Shown here in pieces: positions 43,642 to 57,485 of a stretch of DNA of 64,000 nucleotides. The first letter of the stretch is position 1; each line of letters begins with the position of its first letter. The stretch covers positions 620,001 through 684,000 of the forward strand of contig NZ_JABBWV010000001.1 in NCBI RefSeq assembly GCF_012999535.1, given 5' to 3'. Under the pieces are notes generated by a model. It did not search any database. It was not told the DNA's origin and was given only the letters and a program-made list of their open reading frames with translations. The stretch is from Microbispora sp. H11081. Lineage in GTDB: Bacteria > Actinomycetota > Actinomycetes > Streptosporangiales > Streptosporangiaceae. The position numbers and the translations under genes were made by a program.

Positions 43642-43672
43642 GCGTCTCCTGCTCACTTTTGCGCCACACTCC

Positions 43673-43728
43673 TCGAACACGTATTCGCTGACAGCCTTGA
43701 CAGGCGACATGATCGAATCTATGTTCGA
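43673..43728 (+). promoter_or_regulatory. Consensus promoter flanked by two LexA-like boxes
   Basis: TTGACA (43697-43702), a 17-base spacer and TATGTT (43720-43725) make the best housekeeping-type promoter in the window. Two sites resembling the actinobacterial LexA box TCGAAC-N4-GTTCGA occur: TCGAACACGTATTCGC (43673-43688) upstream of the -35 box and TCGAATCTATGTTCGA (43713-43728) over the -10 box. Each differs at two positions. SOS control of the downstream HEPN gene is inferred. Confidence 0.55.
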
Positions 43729-43731
43729 AGG

Positions 43732-43996
43732 GGTGGGCGTGGGACTCGCGGCTCGCGCCCACTCCGTTGGATTCGTGCCTTCGTCGTCGGCGGAGACGGT
43801 TGCGGCACGGCCCGCGGCGTGGGCCGGACGGGGAGAGGGGAAGCTCCTCGTCCGGCCGCCCACGGGAGTCCGGGAAAGCGCCGGGCGATCTCGAGCGGTT
43901 CACGGGATCTCCCGGCCGGCGAAATTGTCGGTGCGATCTGCGACTGTGAGGTCACCGGCGACCTTCGCCGGAGTGCCACGACTCAAGGAGGCGGGC
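43732..43996 (+). other. Long 5' leader of the HEPN gene
   Basis: About 265 bases separate the predicted transcription start from the HEPN start codon. The region contains a hairpin (around 43822-43860, GGCCGGACGGGGAG with CTCCTCGTCCGGCC, one mismatch). It is open in the HEPN reading frame, with a possible leaderless GTG at 43733, but the codons there have mixed third positions, so it is more likely untranslated. Confidence 0.4.
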
Positions 43997-44434
43997 ATGA
44001 CTGAGCAGAATGACGACCAGAGGGGCGGCCCCCGGCTCTCGCAGGCGGTCCTGGCACACCTCGCGGACGCCAGGGCCTGCCTCGCGGACGCCACCGTCGG
44101 GCCCACTCCGGCGGACCGCTACGTGTCGGCCCATCTGGCGGCTCTCCGTGCCGCCGCCGGGATCCTCGCGGCGCGTCCGCGGCCGATGGACGGCCGCAGG
44201 CGGCGACTGCGCAGCGCCTGGGAGTTGCTCCCGGAGGCCGAGCCCAAGCTCGCGGACTGGGCGGCCTACTTCGCGGTGAGCGCGACCAAGCGCGCGGCGG
44301 CGGAGGCCGGGATGGTCCGGGCCGTCACGCAGCACGACGCCGAGGAGATCATAGCGGAGGCCGACAGGTTCGTCGGCGAGGTCGAGTCGATCCTCGGCCT
44401 GCCCGGCCGCCCCACCCTGCCCATGGCCGGCTGA
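43997..44434 (+). CDS. SAV_6107-type HEPN domain protein
   Basis: A 145-residue, mostly helical protein that I recognise as the SAV_6107 family, a HEPN-domain group conserved in actinomycetes. The helices include LSQAVLAHLADARACLADA, DRYVSAHLAALRAAAGILA and KLADWAAYFAVSATKRAAAE. The R-x4-6-H motif of HEPN ribonucleases is not obvious, so RNase activity should not be assumed. ATG 43997 follows AAGGAGG at a good distance. Upstream is a consensus promoter with two LexA-like boxes and a long leader, which hints at induction by DNA damage. No polymerase or nuclease gene follows; the next gene is on the other strand. Confidence 0.7.
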   Translation: MTEQNDDQRGGPRLSQAVLAHLADARACLADATVGPTPADRYVSAHLAALRAAAGILAARPRPMDGRRRRLRSAWELLPEAEPKLADWAAYFAVSATKRAAAEAGMVRAVTQHDAEEIIAEADRFVGEVESILGLPGRPTLPMAG

Positions 44435-44484
44435 CCTCCGGCTCCTGCCGGGGTCCGAGCCGCTAAGGGCCGGCCCTGGCGTGA

Positions 44485-44549
44485 TCCTGCCGGCTCGTCC
44501 TGCCGGTCCGTCCTGCCGGTCCGTCCTGCCGGCCCGTCCTGCCGGCCCG
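44485..44549. repeat. Five tandem 13-bp repeats downstream of arcA
   Basis: The unit TCCTGCCGGYCCG is repeated five times (44485-44549) with only one or two base differences per copy, between the convergent HEPN and arcA genes. The period of 13 is not a multiple of three, consistent with non-coding DNA. It may vary in number between strains. Confidence 0.9.
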
Positions 44550-44620
44550 TCCGGTGGCCTCTCCGGTGGGCCCGCCCGGCGGGCGCGGCCGCCCCCGCGC
44601 GATTCGCGAGGCGCCGCCGC

Positions 44621-45874
44621 TCAGACGGGGTCGCGCTCCAGAGGGCAGCTCATGCACCGCGGCCCGCCGCGTCCACGGCCGAGTTCGCTGCCGCGGATCG
44701 GGATGACCTCGATTCCGTGCCTGCGCAGGTAGTTGTTGGTGGTGGTGTTGCGCTCGTAGGCGACGACCACGCCCGGCTCCAGCGCCAGCACGTTGCAGCC
44801 GTCGTCCCACTGCTCGCGTTCGGCCGCGTGCACGTCCTGCGTCGGCGTGAGGACCTTGATGTCGTCCAGGCCGAGGGCCCGCGCGATCGCCTTGTGCATG
44901 TCCTCGGGCGGATGATCGGTGACCTTCAGCTCCTTTTCCGTGTCGCCCGGCTCCACCGTGTAGGAGGGGAGCATGCCGAGCCCCGCGTACTTGGTGAAGA
45001 CGCCGACGTCGACGTTGGTCATCACGGTGTCGAGGTGCATGAACGCGCGGGCCTTGGGCAGGTCGAGCGCCACGATGCGGGTCGCCGACCCCGCCCGGAA
45101 CAGGTTGGTCGCCAGCATCTCGACCGCCTGCGGCTGGGTGCGCTCGCTCACGCCGACGAGCACGACGCCGCCGCCGAGCACGAGGACGTCGCCGCCCTCG
45201 ATGGTGGCCGGGGCCATGCGCACGCCCTCGTACCAGACGTTGAACCCGCCGTCGTCCGGCTTGGCGTAGCCCGCGGCGAACAGCGGGTGCCAGCGGTAAA
45301 CGGCCTCGTAGTTGACGGTCTCCCGCCTGCGGGCCTTCTTGCGCATGGCGTTGATCGACACCCCGTCGTACACCCAGCAGGAGGTGTCGCGGGCGAACAG
45401 GTGGTTGGGCAGCGGCGGGAGGACGAAGTCGTCGGTCCCGAGCGTGTGGAAGACGATGGAGCCCGGGTCGCAGCCCAGCTCCATGATCTCGCGTTTGGTG
45501 ATCCCGCCGGTCAGCAGCGGCGCGAGCGCGTCGGCGTCGAGGGAGTCGAGCGTGTTGCGGATCGCGTCGGCGGCCAGCGGGCCGAACCAGTGCTCGTCGA
45601 CGCTGCCGTCGAGGATGTGCTTGCGCGCGTCGGGGATCTCGATCACCTCGCGCAGGAGGTCGCCGAGACGGTGCACCGTGACGCCGTGTCCGGTCAGCAC
45701 CTCGCACCACTCGCGGTGCTCCTCGAGCGCGCGGTGCACCCAGAGGACGTCGTCGAACAGCAGGCCGTCCTTGTTGCCCGGGGTGAGCCGCTTGAGGGCG
45801 AGTTCGGGTATGTCGACCAGAACCTGGCGGAGCCTGCCCACCTCGGAGCCCACGAAAAAGGTCATGTCCTGCAC
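44621..45874 (-). CDS. arcA: Arginine deiminase
   Basis: Hydrolyses arginine to citrulline and ammonia. The 417-residue protein has the guanidino-modifying fold with the catalytic segments: LFDDVLWV near residue 40, [16 protein letters not shown] with the conserved Asp, [11 protein letters not shown] with the catalytic Glu, [12 protein letters not shown] with the catalytic His, and the C-terminal nucleophile in [17 protein letters not shown] 45874 is used here; ATG 45865 (MTFFVGSE) is equally possible. No ornithine carbamoyltransferase, carbamate kinase or arginine/ornithine antiporter gene is adjacent, so it is not part of an arc operon. It lies downstream of bldD on the same strand, separated by a large hairpin. 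Confidence 0.94.
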   Translation of the reverse strand: MQDMTFFVGSEVGRLRQVLVDIPELALKRLTPGNKDGLLFDDVLWVHRALEEHREWCEVLTGHGVTVHRLGDLLREVIEIPDARKHILDGSVDEHWFGPLAADAIRNTLDSLDADALAPLLTGGITKREIMELGCDPGSIVFHTLGTDDFVLPPLPNHLFARDTSCWVYDGVSINAMRKKARRRETVNYEAVYRWHPLFAAGYAKPDDGGFNVWYEGVRMAPATIEGGDVLVLGGGVVLVGVSERTQPQAVEMLATNLFRAGSATRIVALDLPKARAFMHLDTVMTNVDVGVFTKYAGLGMLPSYTVEPGDTEKELKVTDHPPEDMHKAIARALGLDDIKVLTPTQDVHAAEREQWDDGCNVLALEPGVVVAYERNTTTNNYLRRHGIEVIPIRGSELGRGRGGPRCMSCPLERDPV

Positions 45875-45895
45875 TATCCCCGAATGGCAGGAATC

Positions 45896-45989
45896 ACTCG
45901 TACCCGCGGCTCCCCGGTGCGGCGGCGCCGTCCCGGGCCGCGAGGCGGGCCGGAGAAACAGGCGCCGTCGCGGGGAGCCGCGTACGAGT
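45896..45989 (-). terminator. Large imperfect hairpin downstream of bldD
   Basis: The arms ACTCGTAC-cc-GCGGCTCCCCG (45896-45916) and CGGGGAGCCGCGTACGAGT (45971-45989) match along 19 bases with one two-base bulge, and a second, shorter pairing (GGCGCC-based) lies inside. It begins 11 bases past the bldD stop and should terminate it or insulate arcA. Confidence 0.65.
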
Positions 45990-46000
45990 CGGGCGGGAGA

Positions 46001-46495
46001 TCAGAAGGACTCGACGGCGCGGCGGGCCTCCGCGTCGAGCACGCCCCAGTGGATGAACTCCTCGGTCAGCTCGACCGGCGACTTGTCGTAGATGACCGCG
46101 AGCGAGCGCAGGTCCTCCTGCCGGATGGACAGCACCTTGCCGTTGTAGTCGCCGCGCTGGCTCTGGATCGTCGCGGCGTAGCGCGCCAGCGGGCCGGCCT
46201 TGTCCTTCGGCAGCTGGGACAGGCGCTCCAGGTCGATCACCAGCTTGGGCGCGGGCGCGAGCGGGCTGGGGGCGGCCCCGCCGGGAAGCAGCTCAGACAC
46301 CGGCACTCCGTAGAAATCCGCGAGCTCGGCGAGCTTCTGGACGGTCACCGCGCGGTCGCCCCTCTCGTAGGAGCCCACGACGACGGCCTTCCACCGTCCG
46401 CGGGACTTCTCTTCCACACCATGCAGGGACAGCCCCTGCTGGGTCCGGATGGCGCGCAGGCGCGCGCCCAGCGACTTGGCGTAGTCAGACGGCAT
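46001..46495 (-). CDS. bldD: Developmental regulator BldD
   Basis: The master repressor that keeps actinomycetes in vegetative growth when bound to tetrameric cyclic di-GMP. The 164-residue protein has an N-terminal XRE-type helix-turn-helix (about 1-70; LGARLRAIRTQQGLSLHGVE and VVVGSYERGDRAVTVQKLAE) and a C-terminal domain with the ligand motif RGD-x8-R-x2-D (RGDYNGKVLSIRQED), in which all key residues are kept. ATG 46495 is the start. It is divergent from pyrR, as in Streptomyces coelicolor as I recall. The 444-base gap contains a TNAC-N5-GTNA site that could be its own operator. Its presence argues for a sporulating, mycelial organism. Confidence 0.95.
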   Translation of the reverse strand: MPSDYAKSLGARLRAIRTQQGLSLHGVEEKSRGRWKAVVVGSYERGDRAVTVQKLAELADFYGVPVSELLPGGAAPSPLAPAPKLVIDLERLSQLPKDKAGPLARYAATIQSQRGDYNGKVLSIRQEDLRSLAVIYDKSPVELTEEFIHWGVLDAEARRAVESF

Positions 46496-46640
46496 TGTGT
46501 GGCCCCCGGCTTTCTATGTCTCTTCTCACTTGATTGTGCGTCCTTGTCCTAAGCGTTCCGAACACCGGGGCTGGTACCCGTGACCGGCACCTTCGGTGAC
46601 CGCTGCGTCGGGTTTTACCCAGGAAGGTCGCGTGTTGTGG

Positions 46641-46653
46641 TTACGGACAGTGA
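46641..46653. promoter_or_regulatory. Candidate BldD-binding site
   Basis: TTAC-GGACA-GTGA keeps both half-sites of the BldD consensus (TNAC-N5-GTNA) though not the preferred central bases. It is about 146 bases upstream of bldD. BldD autoregulation is known in Streptomyces; binding here is inferred. Confidence 0.4.
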
Positions 46654-46894
46654 CGGTAAAGCCGACTCTCCCAAAGGTCAAGCTGATTGGAAAAAAGAGC
46701 GTCAAAACAGTGCTCTCCCCGAAATCCCCGACACTCGGCACGATGCGGCTTCCGATCCCCGGCGTGTCACCGGTGTCCCCGGCGGGCACCCCGTCGCCTC
46801 CTCCCCACGCCGCCGGCGAGCGGTCCCCAGGCGCATCACCCCTGGCGGGAGGGGGGTTCGCGGACGGCCCTGATACTCTAAGCAGACCGAACAC

Positions 46895-48425
<1,531 letters not shown>

Positions 48426-48429
<4 letters not shown>

Positions 48430-49760
48430 ACACGTACGACTTCCACGAGGGGACGGCTGTGAGCACCATCCTCATCAAAGGCGCCCGGATCCTGGGCGGC
48501 GCCCCGGCCGACATCCTGCTGCGCGACGGCGTCGTGGCGGAGACAGGCGACCTCGCGGGCGCGCGGGCCGGTCAGACGGTCGACGCCGACGGGCTGGTCG
48601 CCCTGCCCGGCCTGGTGGACCTGCACACCCACCTGCGAGAGCCGGGCAGGGAGGACGCCGAGACCGTCGAGACGGGCACCCAGGCCGCGGCGCGCGGCGG
48701 GTACACCGCCGTCCACGCGATGGCCAACACCTCCCCGGTGGCCGACACCGCCGGCGTGGTGGAGCAGGTCTGGCGGCTCGGCCAGGCGTGCGGCCACTGC
48801 GACGTGCAGCCCGTCGGCGCGGTGACCTCCGGCCTCGAAGGCCGCCAGCTCGCCGAGCTCGGCGCGATGGCCGACTCCGCGGCCCGCGTGCGGGTCTTCT
48901 CCGACGACGGCAAGTGCGTGTCGGACGCCGTGCTGATGCGCAGGGCGCTGGAGTACGTCAAGGCGTTCGACGGCGTCGTCGCCCAGCACGCCCAGGAGCC
49001 GAGGCTGACCGAGGGCGCCCAGCTCAACGAGGGCGAGGTGTCGGCCAGGCTCGGCCTGACCGGCTGGCCGGCGGTGGCGGAGGAGGCGATCATCGCGCGC
49101 GACTGCCTGCTCGCCGCGCACGTCGGCTCCCGGCTGCACGTCTGCCACGTCTCCACCGCCGGCTCCGTCGAGATCATCCGCTGGGCCAAGTCGAAGGGCT
49201 GGGACGTGACCGCCGAGGTCACCCCGCATCACCTGCTGCTGACCGACTCCTGCGCGGAGACCTCGCCGCTCGGCCCGTACAACCCCCTCTACAAGGTGAA
49301 CCCGCCGCTGCGCACCGCCGACGACGTGCGGGCGCTGCGCGAGGCGCTGGCCGACGGCACGATCGACTGCGTGGCCACCGACCACGCGCCCCATCCGGTC
49401 GAGGACAAGGAGACCGAGTGGGGTGCGGCGGCCATGGGCATGATCGGGCTGGAGACCGCCCTGTCCGTGGTGCAGGAGGCCATGGTCGAGACCGGCCTGC
49501 TCGACTGGGCCGGCGTCGCCGACCGCATGTCGGTCAGGCCGGCCAGGATCGGCCGCCTGGCCGGGCACGGCCGCATGATCGAGCCCGGCGCCCCCGCCAA
49601 CGTCACCCTGTACGACCCGTCGGTCCGGCAGCACGTGGACCCCTCCGCGATGGTGTCGAAGAGCCGCAACACCCCTTACGAGGGACTGACCCTGCCCGGC
49701 CGCGTCGTCGCGACGTTCCTGCGCGGCCGCCCCACCGTTCTCGAAGGGAAGCTCGTATGA
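48426..49760 (+). CDS. pyrC: Dihydroorotase
   Basis: Cyclises carbamoyl aspartate to dihydroorotate. The 444-residue class I amidohydrolase has the zinc-binding [16 protein letters not shown] near residue 60, [11 protein letters not shown], the later metal His in VAQHAQEP and [10 protein letters not shown], and [13 protein letters not shown] with the catalytic Asp. ATG 48426 overlaps the pyrB stop (ATGA), but GTG 48462 (VSTILIKGA) would remove 12 residues that look unconserved. The carA start overlaps its stop in turn. It is distinguished from allantoinase at 30172-31476 by this operon context and by the [14 protein letters not shown] motif. Confidence 0.96.
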
Positions 49761-50867
49761 CAGCCCTGCTCGTACTCGAGGACGGACGCGTCTTCGAGGG
49801 GACGCCGTACGGCGCCGTGGGCGAGACGTTCGGCGAGATGGTCTTCAACACCGGGATGACCGGCTACCAGGAGACGCTCACCGACCCCTCCTACCACCGG
49901 CAGATCGTGGCGATGACCGCGCCGCACATCGGCAACACCGGTGTCAACGACCAGGACCCCGAGTCCCGCAGGGTCTGGGTCGCCGGCTACGTGGTGCGTG
50001 AGCCGTCGCGGATCCCGTCGAACTGGCGCTCCAGCGGGACGCTCGACGACTACCTGCGCGCCCAGGGCGTGGTCGGCATCGCGATGTCCGGCACCCGCGC
50101 CCTCACCCGCCACCTGCGCGAGCGCGGGGCGATGCGCGCGGGCATCTTCAGCGAGGGCGGCGACGTCGCCGACCTCGTCGACCGGGTGCGGCGTGCGCCC
50201 GGCATGGAGGGCGCCGACCTGGCCCGCGAGGTCAGCACGCCCGAGCCGTACGTCGTGCCCGCGATCGGCCGCAAGCGCTTCACCGTCGCCGCGGTCGATC
50301 TCGGCATCAAGGCGATGACGCCGCAGCGGATGGCCGAGCGGGGCTGCGAGGTGCACGTGCTGCCCGCGACCGCGAAGGCGGCCGACATCCTCGCCCTCGA
50401 CCCCGACGGCGTCTTCTTCTCCAACGGCCCCGGCGACCCCGCCGCGGCCGGGTACGCGGTCGACTCCCTGCGCGAGGTGCTGGACCAGAGCGTGCCGTTC
50501 TTCGGCATCTGCTTCGGCAACCAGATCCTCGGCCGGGCGCTCGGCCTCGGCACCTACAAGCTGCGGTACGGCCACCGCGGGGTGAACCAGCCGGTGCAGG
50601 ACCGCAGGACGGGCAAGGTCGAGATCTCCGCGCACAACCACGGCTTCGCCGTGCGCGCCCCGCTGGACGGGCCCTTCGAGACCCCGTACGGCGCGGCCGA
50701 GGTGAGCCACGTCAACCTCAACGACGACTGCGTCGAGGGGCTCCGCCTGCTGGACCGCCCGGCGTTCAGCGTGCAGTACCACCCCGAGGCGGCGGCGGGG
50801 CCGCACGACGCCGCCTACCTGTTCGACGAGTTCTGCGAGCTGATGGACGACAAGAAGGGGGCCGAGG

Positions 50868-50875
<8 letters not shown>
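49757..50875 (+). CDS. carA: Carbamoyl phosphate synthase small subunit
   Basis: The glutaminase subunit that supplies ammonia to CarB for carbamoyl phosphate, used for both pyrimidines and arginine. The 372-residue protein has the N-terminal CPSase domain ([33 protein letters not shown]) and a C-terminal class I glutaminase with the nucleophile in [14 protein letters not shown] and the catalytic His-Glu in [14 protein letters not shown] 49757 overlaps the pyrC stop; the carB GTG start lies eight bases inside its end. In actinomycetes this is the usual single carAB copy inside the pyr operon, so PyrR control must also satisfy arginine needs. Confidence 0.97.
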
Positions 50876-54146
<3,271 letters not shown>

Positions 54147-54302
54147 CCCGGGACGGCCGAGTGCGCCATGAGCGCGGAGGGCGCGCCGGCGATCCGGACT
54201 GAGGAGCGAGGGGAGCGCGGTACGAGCGACCCGAAGCGACGAGGGGCGAGGTCGGCTTAGGCGCCCGGAGCCGCGCGAGCGCCATGAGCAGGGAGGAAGG
54301 GA

Positions 54303-55160
54303 GTGGCCGGCAGTCCGGTTCAGGTCACGGGAACGGTGCTGACGACGCGCAGGGTGGACGCCTACCACGCGCTCACCGTCGTCGCGCCGGGCATCGCCGA
54401 CCGGTTCAGGCCCGGCCACTTCGTCACGGTCGCCGTCGGAGGCCGCGACTCCTCGATGCTCACCCGGCGGGCCTTCGCCGTCCACGACGTCAAGCCGGAC
54501 TACGGTGGCACGGTGGAGCTCGTCTTCGGCGTGCGCGGCGCCGGGACGGCCTGGCTCGCCGACAGGAAAGCGCGCGACACGCTCGACCTCGTCGGACCGC
54601 TCGGCCGCCCCTTCCCCCTGCCTCGGGACCCCTGCACCTGCGTGCTGGTCGGCGACGAGCACGGCTCGGCGTCGCTGTTCGCGCTGGGCGACGCGCTGCA
54701 GCAGCGCGGCTGCCGCGTCGACTTCGTGCTGGGCGCGCCGTCGGCCGACCGGGTTTTCGGGGCGCTGCGCGCGCGCCGGATGGGCGAGACGACCACGCTC
54801 ACGACCGAGGACGGCTCTCTAGGCATGCGCGGCACGGTGACCGACGTGCTGCCCGGGGTGATCGCCGACGCGCGGGCAGACGCGGTCTACGCGTGCGGGC
54901 CGATGGCGACGCTGCGCGGCGTCACGGCGGTCGCCGTCGAGTTCGGCATTCCCGCGCAGGTGGCGGTGGAGGAGTCCATGGCGTGCGGCATCGGCGTCTG
55001 CATGACGTGCGTCGTGCCGGTCATCGGCGACGACGGCCTGACCCGCATGCTCCGCGCCTGCACGGAGGGGCCGGTGTTCCGCGGCGAGCGGGTGCGGTTC
55101 GACGACGTCGGGACGATCCCGTTCGACGCGCTGGGCGCGCCGGGTGGGCGGCATGCCTGA
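54303..55160 (+). CDS. pyrK: Dihydroorotate dehydrogenase electron transfer subunit
   Basis: The FAD and [2Fe-2S] subunit that passes electrons from dihydroorotate dehydrogenase B to NAD. The 285-residue protein belongs to the ferredoxin-NADP reductase superfamily: an N-terminal FAD domain (RPGHFVTVAVGGRDSSML), a nucleotide-binding middle (VYACGPMATLRGV) and a C-terminal cluster motif ACGIGVCMTCVVP with a fourth Cys in RACTEGPVF. GTG 54303 follows GGAGGAAGGGA. The 156 bases before it carry a long repeat-like, purine-rich stretch but no clear terminator, so it is probably in the same operon as carB. Its presence makes the adjacent PyrD a class 1B, NAD-dependent enzyme. Confidence 0.92.
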   Translation: MAGSPVQVTGTVLTTRRVDAYHALTVVAPGIADRFRPGHFVTVAVGGRDSSMLTRRAFAVHDVKPDYGGTVELVFGVRGAGTAWLADRKARDTLDLVGPLGRPFPLPRDPCTCVLVGDEHGSASLFALGDALQQRGCRVDFVLGAPSADRVFGALRARRMGETTTLTTEDGSLGMRGTVTDVLPGVIADARADAVYACGPMATLRGVTAVAVEFGIPAQVAVEESMACGIGVCMTCVVPVIGDDGLTRMLRACTEGPVFRGERVRFDDVGTIPFDALGAPGGRHA

Positions 55161-55181
55161 ACCGGGCCGGGGTGACCGGCG

Positions 55182-56156
55182 GTGACGGCCGACCTGCGGA
55201 CCTACCTGGCGCACGTGGAGCTGCCCAACCCGGTCCTGACCGCCTCGGGCTGCGGCGGGACGGGCCGCGAGCTCGCCCACTTCTCCGACGTGCACCGGCT
55301 CGGCGCGTTCGTCACCCGGTCGATCACCATGGCCCCCCGCGCGGGACGGCCGACGCCGCGGATGGCCGAGACCCCCTCGGGGCTGCTGAACGCCGTGGGG
55401 CTGCAGGGCCCGGGAGTCGAGGCGTTCCTGGACCGCGAGCTGCCCTGGCTGGCCGAGCGCGGCGCCCGCACGGTGGTGTCCATCGGGGGAGGCACGGTGA
55501 CCGAGTACACCGCGCTGGCGCGCCGCCTGGCCGGGGCGGAGGGCATCACTGCCGTGGAGATCAACCTGTCGTGCCCGAACGTCGAGGACCGCGGCAGGGT
55601 GTTCGCCCGCGACGGGTCGGCCGCGGCGGAGGTCGTGGCCTCGGTGCGCGCGGCCACGCCGTACGAGGTGCCGGTGATCGCCAAGCTGTCCCCGGACGTG
55701 GCCGACGTCGTCGCGGTCGCGCGGGCCTGCGTGGACGGCGGCGCCGACGCCCTCGCGATGATCAACACCCCGGTGGGGATGAGCATCGACGTGGACAGGA
55801 TGCGCCCCGCGCTCGCGGCAGGCACCGGCGGCCTGTCAGGCCCCGCCGTACGGCCCCTGGCCGTGCGCTGCGTCTGGCAGGTCCACGCGGCGCTGCCCGG
55901 GGTGCCGATCGTGGGCATGGGCGGCGTGGCGACCGGCAGGGACGCCCTTGAGCTCGTCCTGGCGGGCGCCTGCGCCGTCGCGGTGGGGACGGCCCTGTTC
56001 CACGACCCCTACGCCTGCCCGCGCGTCCTGAGGGAGCTCGAGGAGCTTCTGCAGGAGCGCGGGTTCGACCGGCTCGCCGACGCGGTGGGCCTGGCCCACC
56101 GGCCGGTGGGCGCACAACCACGAACAAGAACCGATCTCGAGGAGACTTCGCTTTGA
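55182..56156 (+). CDS. pyrD: Dihydroorotate dehydrogenase, class 1B catalytic subunit
   Basis: Oxidises dihydroorotate to orotate. The 324-residue FMN barrel has [13 protein letters not shown] at the N terminus, [14 protein letters not shown] with the class 1 catalytic Cys, [11 protein letters not shown], and the phosphate-binding end [19 protein letters not shown] followed by VGTALFHDP. Class 1 enzymes are cytosolic and need no quinone; with the neighbouring PyrK it forms class 1B. GTG 55182 lies 21 bases after pyrK. The C-terminal tail of about 20 residues is unconserved and its end overlaps the pyrF start by four bases. Confidence 0.94.
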   Translation: MTADLRTYLAHVELPNPVLTASGCGGTGRELAHFSDVHRLGAFVTRSITMAPRAGRPTPRMAETPSGLLNAVGLQGPGVEAFLDRELPWLAERGARTVVSIGGGTVTEYTALARRLAGAEGITAVEINLSCPNVEDRGRVFARDGSAAAEVVASVRAATPYEVPVIAKLSPDVADVVAVARACVDGGADALAMINTPVGMSIDVDRMRPALAAGTGGLSGPAVRPLAVRCVWQVHAALPGVPIVGMGGVATGRDALELVLAGACAVAVGTALFHDPYACPRVLRELEELLQERGFDRLADAVGLAHRPVGAQPRTRTDLEETSL

Positions 56157-56851
56157 CCACGCCCGCTCCCATCGCCGTAGCCCTGGACGCGCCCGACCTG
56201 GAGACAGCGGCTCGCTGGGCCGGTCTGGTGACCCCGCACGTCTCCACGGTGAAGGTTGGTCTGGAGCTCTACCTGCGGTACGGGCCCGACGTGATCGCCT
56301 CGGTGCGCGGCGCGAGCGGCGTGAGCGTCTTCCTCGACCTCAAGCTGCACGATATCCCGAACACGGTGGGCGCCGCCGCCAGGGCGGTCGCCCGGCTCAA
56401 GCCGACGTACCTCACCGTGCACGCCGCGGGAGGGGCCGCGATGGTCAGGGCGGCCGTCGAGGCGGCCCCCGGCACCCGCATCGCCGCCGTGACGCTCCTG
56501 ACGTCGCTTTCCGCGGCCGATCTCGCCGAGATCGGCATCCAGGGACACCCCGAGGACCTCGTGCGCCGTATGGCCGCCGTGGCCGTCGGGGCGGGCGCCC
56601 AGGCTCTCGTGTGCTCGCCCAGGGAGGTCGCCGCCGTACGCGCGGAGGTCGGCCCGGACGTGACGCTCATCACCCCGGGCGTGCGGCCCGCCGGCGCCGA
56701 CACCCAGGACCAGGCGCGGGTGGCCACCCCGGAGGAGGCGATCGCCAGGGGTGCCGACCTCCTCGTGATCGGGCGGCCCATCACCAGGGCCCCCGACCCC
56801 GGCGCCGCCGCCGCCGGGATCGCCGCCGCGCTGCGCCGCGTCAGCCTCTGA
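56153..56851 (+). CDS. pyrF: Orotidine 5'-phosphate decarboxylase
   Basis: The last step to UMP. The 232-residue barrel is of the type that carries [11 protein letters not shown] (near residue 62), the conserved Asp-Lys-His-Asp catalytic tetrad, and phosphate-binding VTPGVRPAG and [16 protein letters not shown] near the end. The start is TTG 56153, whose last bases form the pyrD stop (TTGA); no in-frame ATG or GTG exists nearby. The operon lacks pyrE (orotate phosphoribosyltransferase), which must be elsewhere. A hairpin 24 bases after the stop is likely to separate this operon from mihF. Confidence 0.94.
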   Translation: MTTPAPIAVALDAPDLETAARWAGLVTPHVSTVKVGLELYLRYGPDVIASVRGASGVSVFLDLKLHDIPNTVGAAARAVARLKPTYLTVHAAGGAAMVRAAVEAAPGTRIAAVTLLTSLSAADLAEIGIQGHPEDLVRRMAAVAVGAGAQALVCSPREVAAVRAEVGPDVTLITPGVRPAGADTQDQARVATPEEAIARGADLLVIGRPITRAPDPGAAAAGIAAALRRVSL

Positions 56852-56874
56852 CCCCTCGGCCGGCCGGAGCCGGA

Positions 56875-56894
56875 AGGCGCCCGGCGGGGCGCCT
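56875..56894 (+). terminator. Terminator hairpin at the end of the pyr operon
   Basis: AGGCGCCC pairs perfectly with GGGCGCCT around GGCG, 24 bases after the pyrF stop and 220 bases before mihF. The gap that follows is relatively AT-rich and probably holds the mihF promoter. Confidence 0.6.
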
Positions 56895-57115
56895 CATGGC
56901 GCCTGAAAGTCTCATTCCGCCCGTCACCATGCGTTATCCGGTTCCGGGCCTGCTGAGGCGGTTTTGATCTACCAGGAGTGACTTTTCGAATACCGCCGGT
57001 AGTAAAATCAATTTTGTCGTCGCAGAACCCGCCCTTGACGTTGCTGTTACGGCCAAGACCAGCTAGTTTCCCCCATCGTCCGAGTACATCGACATGAAAT
57101 TCGAGGTGACCCGGC

Positions 57116-57439
57116 GTGGCTCTTCCTCCCCTGACCCCCGAGCAGCGCGCCGCGGCTCTTGAGAAGGCCGCCAAGGCACGCAAGGAGCGTGCCGAGGTCA
57201 AGAACCGACTCAAGCACGGCGCGGTTTCTCTGGCTGAGGTGCTGAAGGATGGGCAGACCGATGACGTCATCGGCAAGATGAAGGTCTCGGCTCTGCTGGA
57301 GTCGCTCCCTGGCGTCGGCAAGGTCCGCGCCAAGCAGCTCATGGAGCGCCTTGGTATCGCCGAATCCCGCCGCGTGCGGGGCCTCGGCGCCAACCAGCGC
57401 GCCTCCCTGGAGCGCGAGTTCGGCGGCGCCGAGAGCTGA
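57116..57439 (+). CDS. mihF: Actinobacterial integration host factor (mIHF)
   Basis: A small nucleoid protein that bends DNA; essential in mycobacteria and involved in development in Streptomyces. The 107-residue protein has the family pattern: a basic N-terminal helix ([20 protein letters not shown]), then [10 protein letters not shown], the core [21 protein letters not shown] with a helix-turn-helix-like turn LPGVGK, and [16 protein letters not shown] near the end. GTG 57116 is the start. The position directly upstream of gmk and rpoZ is conserved in actinomycetes. The gap upstream contains TTGACG and AT-rich boxes, but a single clear promoter could not be fixed. Confidence 0.95.
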   Translation: MALPPLTPEQRAAALEKAAKARKERAEVKNRLKHGAVSLAEVLKDGQTDDVIGKMKVSALLESLPGVGKVRAKQLMERLGIAESRRVRGLGANQRASLEREFGGAES

Positions 57440-57485
57440 TCTCGGCGGCGTACGAACGAGTTTCACGGTTTCACGGGGGTATGGA

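Noticed and set aside
43733-43996. An 88-residue N-terminal extension of the HEPN protein from a leaderless GTG
   Set aside because: In frame and well placed relative to the -10 box, but its codons have mixed third positions and a good AAGGAGG site serves ATG 43997.
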